From: an uncultured Nitrospira sp.
GTDB lineage: Bacteria; Nitrospirota; Nitrospiria; Nitrospirales; UBA8639
Length of the DNA stretch: 24,990 nucleotides
NCBI GenBank assembly: GCA_902500695.1
Contig: CABVRQ010000054.1
Span: 1,187-26,176 of the forward strand
Direction of reading: 5' to 3'
Below the pieces are notes generated by a model, which was not told the DNA's origin, made no database searches, and was given only the letters and a program-made list of their open reading frames with translations. The stretch's first letter is position 1; the number at the start of each line of letters is the position of its first letter. This document shows, one piece after another, positions 24,010 through 24,990 of this stretch. A program made the position numbers and the translations under genes.

Positions 24010-24978
24010 ATGGCTGATAATGAGCGCTCTGGGACTGGCCACAATTCCGGGCCGGTGGTTAGCGTGCTGATTGTGGCGGACCATGACACCGAGCGCCACG
24101 CCGAGCTGGCGGATCTCCGCAGTTGTCTTCACGCCCTCGCCGCGCAGGAAGTGGACGCCCCCGTGGAATTTCTGCTCGTGGAGACGCACGAGCGGGCCCG
24201 AACCCTTCCAGCTGATGTGCTCGCCGTGTTACCGGGGTTACGGGTGATCGGCGTGCCCGAGAATGCGACCTACGAACAAAAAAACGCGGGCGCGCAGGCG
24301 GCGCAGGGGGACATCATCGCGCTCTTGGATGTCGACTGCATTCCGGTTGCCGGCTGGCTGCAGTCCCTGATCAACACGTTTCGGGCCCATCCCCAATTCG
24401 TGGCGGTGAGCGGCCGCACCATGTATGAGGGCACCACCGCAAGCGAGCGCTGTCTCTCAGTCCTCTCCCGCGGTTTTCTCGATCCCGGCAAGGAAGGCCC
24501 TACCCGCTTCATTTCCAATAACAACTCCGGGTTTCTCCGACAGGTGTACAAACGGTTTCCCCTGCCTGAGGGGGAAGGCCCCTACGCCGCACAGCTCCAA
24601 TCGGCGGCCATCAGGCGGGACGGCGGACGCTTTCTCTTTCAGCCGGCCATGACCGTGATCCACGACTTCGAGGGCTGGACCATGGAGCGCGATATCCGTT
24701 GCCACATCGGCTGGGCCACGATCCGGATCCGCCAGATTGATTCCGGGTTGCGATTCAGCTGGCTCCTCCGGCTCGGACTGGCTTCAATTCCGCTCTTTTA
24801 CCTGGGCAGAGTGCTGGAGAGCTTGGGGACGTGTATACGAGTCGGCCACCAATACGGGCTGCGGCTGACGGACTATCCCGTCGCACTGGGACTGACCTTT
24901 TGGGTCCATGGTCTCGAAATCAAAGGCATGCTGTTGGCCTTTCGGCACCAGCGCGTTGACCAAACGAAATATCGCTGA
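24010..24978 (+). CDS. Glycosyltransferase family 2 (GT-A) protein
   Basis: A 322-aa glycosyltransferase. The GT-A domain covers about residues 16-235, with a nucleotide-binding strand (VVSVLIVAD), KNAGAQAAQGDIIALLDVD (DxD at 107-109) and later FISNNNSGFLRQVY. The C-terminus has a hydrophobic segment (about 257-275) that may anchor it to the inner membrane. GGAGGTG lies five bases before the ATG, an excellent ribosome binding site. The gene is visibly richer in G+C than its neighbours, suggesting a different origin. It probably works with the GT4 gene in surface-glycan assembly. Substrates are unknown. Confidence 0.85.
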   Translation: MADNERSGTGHNSGPVVSVLIVADHDTERHAELADLRSCLHALAAQEVDAPVEFLLVETHERARTLPADVLAVLPGLRVIGVPENATYEQKNAGAQAAQGDIIALLDVDCIPVAGWLQSLINTFRAHPQFVAVSGRTMYEGTTASERCLSVLSRGFLDPGKEGPTRFISNNNSGFLRQVYKRFPLPEGEGPYAAQLQSAAIRRDGGRFLFQPAMTVIHDFEGWTMERDIRCHIGWATIRIRQIDSGLRFSWLLRLGLASIPLFYLGRVLESLGTCIRVGHQYGLRLTDYPVALGLTFWVHGLEIKGMLLAFRHQRVDQTKYR

Positions 24979-24990
24979 CCACTATGTCCA

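Noticed and set aside
1..24990. tRNA, rRNA, CRISPR array, intact insertion sequence or phage genes
   Set aside because: Looked for T-loop-like motifs, regularly spaced repeats, transposase motifs and phage structural genes by eye and saw none. Small or divergent cases could be missed without a search tool.

Overview
The window looks like a chromosomal segment of a Gram-negative bacterium, most probably a Nitrospira-type nitrite oxidiser (phylum Nitrospirota). This is inferred from the combination of an outer-membrane beta-barrel porin, a periplasmic cytochrome P460, a YHS-domain protein, a ferredoxin/metallo-beta-lactamase fusion, and a large imperfect-palindrome intergenic repeat of a kind I remember from Nitrospira genomes. 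No database was consulted. Gene density is low: several gaps of 0.5-1.3 kb hold decayed genes and orphan hairpins.

Left part (1-5200). An AT-rich leader with two related palindromes precedes an overlapping gene pair, an XRE regulator and a Fic-domain protein, which match the 'mobile mystery protein A/B' couple (toxin-antitoxin-like). Then come a 397-aa porin, a 49-aa membrane peptide, a CPxC peroxiredoxin (minus strand), a 123-bp imperfect inverted repeat, and a TVP38/DedA-type membrane protein.

Middle (5157-12500). A ferredoxin-MBL hydrolase, a small lipoprotein and an SH3/coiled-coil/TM protein are followed by a compact module: YHS protein and cytochrome P460 on the minus strand, with a divergent TetR regulator. 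A perfect 14-bp palindrome overlaps the likely -10 box of the YHS gene. The 1.3-kb gap after tetR contains a clear, internally deleted peroxiredoxin pseudogene. A delta-9-type fatty acid desaturase follows.

Right part (12712-24990). A secreted Ig-like/PKD protein, a PPK2 (polyphosphate kinase 2) pseudogene broken over three frames, and an endonuclease/exonuclease/phosphatase-fold lipoprotein lead into an envelope-glycan region. On the minus strand are HAD phosphatase, UbiA-type phosphoribosyl/prenyl transferase (overlapping genes), a small ORF and a GT-C-like polytopic glycosyltransferase. This set suggests a lipid-linked pentose pathway. On the plus strand are an alkaline-phosphatase-superfamily protein with replaced catalytic residues, a GT4 glycosyltransferase and a GC-richer GT2 glycosyltransferase.

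The best leads are the double operator of the Fic pair, the TetR-P460-YHS module, the HAD/UbiA/GT-C operon, the two pseudogenes, and terminators with no annotated gene in front of them. No rRNA, tRNA, CRISPR array or intact insertion sequence was seen.
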